Shown here piece by piece: positions 62,201 to 64,000 of a stretch of 64,000 bases of DNA. The notes beneath the pieces were generated by a model. That model had not been told where the DNA came from, made no database searches, and was given only the letters and a program-made list of their open reading frames with translations. The position numbers and the translations under genes are program-made. The DNA lies in contig MEQB01000026.1 of assembly GCA_001770015.1 (NCBI GenBank), positions 62,001 through 126,000 on the forward strand, read 5' to 3'. Each line of letters begins with the position of its first letter. The stretch's first letter is position 1. The DNA is from Bdellovibrionales bacterium RIFOXYC1_FULL_37_79. GTDB lineage: Bacteria; Bdellovibrionota; Bacteriovoracia; Bacteriovoracales; Bacteriovoracaceae.

Positions 62201-63355
62201 ATGATTCAAAATAAAATCCCTCTTCCTCGTTGCAGACTTCGTGAACTGGGAGTATCAATTGGTCATTTTCCTACAGGTAAATTCAATGCTATCACGGATG
62301 TTAAGGGAGTAAAGGTTGGTCAAACCACTTTAATCCAAGGTGATGGAAGAATTACCGGAAAAAAAGCCGGTCCTATTCGTACGGGCGTCACCTGTATAGT
62401 ACCGGGAGAAAATATTTTTCAAGAATATATAACGGCTGGGTCCTTTATATTAAATGGGGCCGGAGAAGTTTCCGGGCTCACTCAAGTAACGGAATGGGGC
62501 ACTTTGGAAACTCCCATCCTCTTAACTAATACTTTTTCCGTCGGAACCTGCTCCAGCGCCATGATCCATTACCTAACTGAAAAAAATCCCAGCCTGGGAC
62601 TTGAACAAGATGTCATTATCCCGATAGTTGGAGAGTGTGATGATTCCTGGTTAAATAATATAGCTGGCAGCCATCTCAAGCAAGAGCATGTCATCAGTGC
62701 GATGGAAAATGCCAAAACCGGCCCCGTCCAAGAAGGCAATGTCGGCGGCGGGACCGGGATGATCACCTGCGATTTTAAAGGTGGTATTGGGACATCCTCA
62801 CGCAAAATTTCCATGGGAAGCTCTTTCTACACCATGGGCATTTTAGTAAGTAGCAATTTTGGTGAACGCAAAGATTTAAGAATTGATGGCTTTCCAATTG
62901 GTGAGCTCCTGGCCTGCAAATACAAGGATGTCTCCTCCAGAAAAGATAATTATGGAAGTATTATTGCAGTTATCGCCACGGACTGTCCCATGTCCTCCCA
63001 TCAACTAAACCGTCTATGCAAGCGGGCCGCGCTTGGTATAGGAAGGGTCGGCTCCTACGCTGCCCACGGTAGTGGAGAAATTATTTTGGCCTTTTCTACC
63101 GCTAACAAAACCCACCGGGATAATCGTGACAGTCTGGATAGAATCAAATCCATCCCGGATAAAAAAATGAACCTCTTTTACGACTCGGTCATTGAGGCAA
63201 CCCAAGAGGCAATTTTAAATGCCTTGTGCATGGGGGAGGAGATGTATGGAATTAATAATCACTTTTGTCCGGCATTACCGCTTGACGATATCAAACAGAT
63301 AATGTCCAAATATTATACTTTTAAAAATAGTCTTTACAATGATATGGTTAATTAA
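62201..63355 (+). CDS. P1 (DmpA)-family N-terminal nucleophile peptidase
   Basis: A 384-residue protein of the DmpA/BapA family (L-aminopeptidase/D-amidase or beta-aminopeptidase), which cuts itself to expose a nucleophile. Family marks are ITDVKGVKVGQTTL, ILNGAGEVSGL, PIVGECDDSWLNN and GGGTGMITCDFKGGIGTSSR (residues 182-201), where the Gly-Thr-Ser-Ser (197-200) is the self-cleavage region. No signal peptide. It is followed after 10 bases by an ATP-grasp ligase gene, likely one operon. The start has no clear ribosome binding site. Confidence 0.9.
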   Translation: MIQNKIPLPRCRLRELGVSIGHFPTGKFNAITDVKGVKVGQTTLIQGDGRITGKKAGPIRTGVTCIVPGENIFQEYITAGSFILNGAGEVSGLTQVTEWGTLETPILLTNTFSVGTCSSAMIHYLTEKNPSLGLEQDVIIPIVGECDDSWLNNIAGSHLKQEHVISAMENAKTGPVQEGNVGGGTGMITCDFKGGIGTSSRKISMGSSFYTMGILVSSNFGERKDLRIDGFPIGELLACKYKDVSSRKDNYGSIIAVIATDCPMSSHQLNRLCKRAALGIGRVGSYAAHGSGEIILAFSTANKTHRDNRDSLDRIKSIPDKKMNLFYDSVIEATQEAILNALCMGEEMYGINNHFCPALPLDDIKQIMSKYYTFKNSLYNDMVN

Positions 63356-63365
63356 GGGAGAAAAA

Positions 63366-64000
63366 ATGCACAAACAAAAATCTGAAAAAGTGTTAATTAT
63401 CCACAACAATGATTTTCCATCACTGGAAACTGTTTGTTCCGAAGAGCCTCCTAGTCAGGAGGATAATTATCTCTCTGGTATTTCGGCCAGAGCAGGGGTC
63501 AAGATTGTCGCCCACCACATCCAAAATACTCTTAAAAATGCCGGTTTTGGAGATGTTCAGATTTACCCGGTAACCACTCTCGAAGAAGTTCACTCCATCA
63601 CTAAAACACCTCATTATGACGTCATTTTCAATCTTTGCGAATCGCTTGATAGTGATCCTCAAATGGAGATTGAAATTATAAAAATCCTGGAAAATGGATC
63701 CTGCAAATTTACCGGCAATAAGACCAAACCTTTGGCCAATTGCCTGGATAAATTCCGTTGTTCCACTTTACTAAGAAGCGTTGGCGTAACCGTACCTGAT
63801 TGTTTTTATATAAAAAATGAACAGGAATTAGATTCCCTCGCCAATCCTTTTCAAACCCATGACAAGTATATTGTTAAACCAAACGCTGAAGATGGCTCTA
63901 CCGGTATTGATTTTAGCTCGGTAGTCACATCTTTGACCCAACTTCATGCCAAGGTCGGTGAATTACTAAAATCAACCAAGGCCGGAGTTATTGTCCAAGA
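63366..64000 (+). CDS. ATP-grasp (D-Ala-D-Ala ligase-like) enzyme, 3' end beyond window
   Basis: An open frame from the ATG at 63366 (GGGAG upstream) to the window edge, 211 codons so far. The N-terminal domain has VIFNLCESLDSDPQMEIE and FTGNKTKPLANCLDKFRC, typical of the D-alanine-D-alanine ligase family, followed by the ATP-grasp start YIVKPNAEDGSTGID. Its substrate is not the standard D-Ala dipeptide by sequence alone, and ligase-like paralogues join many amino acids. It lies 10 bases after the P1 peptidase gene. Confidence 0.85.
   Translation, partial: MHKQKSEKVLIIHNNDFPSLETVCSEEPPSQEDNYLSGISARAGVKIVAHHIQNTLKNAGFGDVQIYPVTTLEEVHSITKTPHYDVIFNLCESLDSDPQMEIEIIKILENGSCKFTGNKTKPLANCLDKFRCSTLLRSVGVTVPDCFYIKNEQELDSLANPFQTHDKYIVKPNAEDGSTGIDFSSVVTSLTQLHAKVGELLKSTKAGVIVQ

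Noticed and set aside
1-64000. tRNA, rRNA, CRISPR, transposase or phage genes
   Set aside because: No cloverleaf, repeat-spacer array, transposase motif or phage structural gene was recognised by reading. A covariance-model tRNA search would be needed to exclude a tRNA firmly.

Overview
The window looks like one contiguous stretch of chromosome from a Gram-negative, low-GC, motile bacterium. The best guess is Bdellovibrionota (Bacteriovorax/Bdellovibrio-like). This is inferred from several features together: many Sec-exported proteins and lipobox lipoproteins, two HD-GYP proteins, a FliL-like protein, a bactofilin, an L,D-transpeptidase/NTF2 protein resembling the Bdellovibrio curvature enzyme Bd1075, a DUF6178-like protein, a CpaF-like ATPase and SpoIID-like and EEP-fold exported hydrolases. 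No rRNA, tRNA, CRISPR array, phage or insertion sequence was seen. Coding density is high, and many neighbouring genes overlap or abut.

Layout. 1-1347: end of a large acidic coiled-coil gene cut by the window edge. 1579-3727: a tightly coupled three-gene operon (exported L,D-transpeptidase/NTF2 protein, membrane coiled-coil protein, bactofilin), probably a cell-shape module. 3752-6548: a paired M16 peptidase operon with one catalytic and one non-catalytic subunit. 6612-9518: a PhnP-like metallo-beta-lactamase protein, an aminotransferase, a FliL-like protein and a small conserved protein. 9627-12380: a rhomboid-like protein without its catalytic serine and a cysteine-rich lipoprotein. 12567-18704: deoC, an HD-GYP protein with a pseudo-receiver, a spore-photoproduct-lyase-like radical SAM protein, a DHOD-like flavoprotein, and lipB/lipA. 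18744-28153: a long minus-strand run of exported proteins (ankyrin lipoprotein, TlpA-like thioredoxin, subtilase, small secreted proteins) around an OmpR-type two-component system. The subtilase gene and the first gene of the two-component operon share an almost identical promoter core.

28206-37731: a divergent regulatory region with a strong dyad, then small exported proteins, an aromatic amino acid ammonia-lyase of the HutH family with an unusual Ala-Cys-Gly cofactor triad, a membrane-anchored kinase-like protein, two long exported proteins of unknown function, a GNAT acetyltransferase, dCMP deaminase and an outer-membrane beta-barrel. 37780-39651: a GT-C type membrane glycosyltransferase. 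39664-43953: a six-gene minus-strand cluster of uncharacterised membrane proteins around a DUF6754-like protein, the best candidate here for an undescribed complex. 44883-51203: FeoB, a P-loop NTPase fused to a polytopic membrane domain, then an operon of an exported SpoIID-like protein and an exported endonuclease/exonuclease/phosphatase-fold enzyme.

51270-64000: an orphan CpaF-like secretion ATPase with an unknown partner, small cytosolic proteins, a DUF6178-like protein, a chemoreceptor, a response regulator coupled to a degenerate HD-GYP protein, an FHA-membrane-MORN protein, and finally a DmpA-type P1 peptidase followed by the start of an ATP-grasp ligase cut by the window edge.

Several genes have a -10 hexamer only 5-10 nt before the start codon and no ribosome binding site, suggesting leaderless transcripts. 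Others start at TTG or GTG codons preceded by clear Shine-Dalgarno sequences. Starts were moved from the longest frame where such evidence was visible. All functional names come from motif reading and have not been confirmed by a database search.
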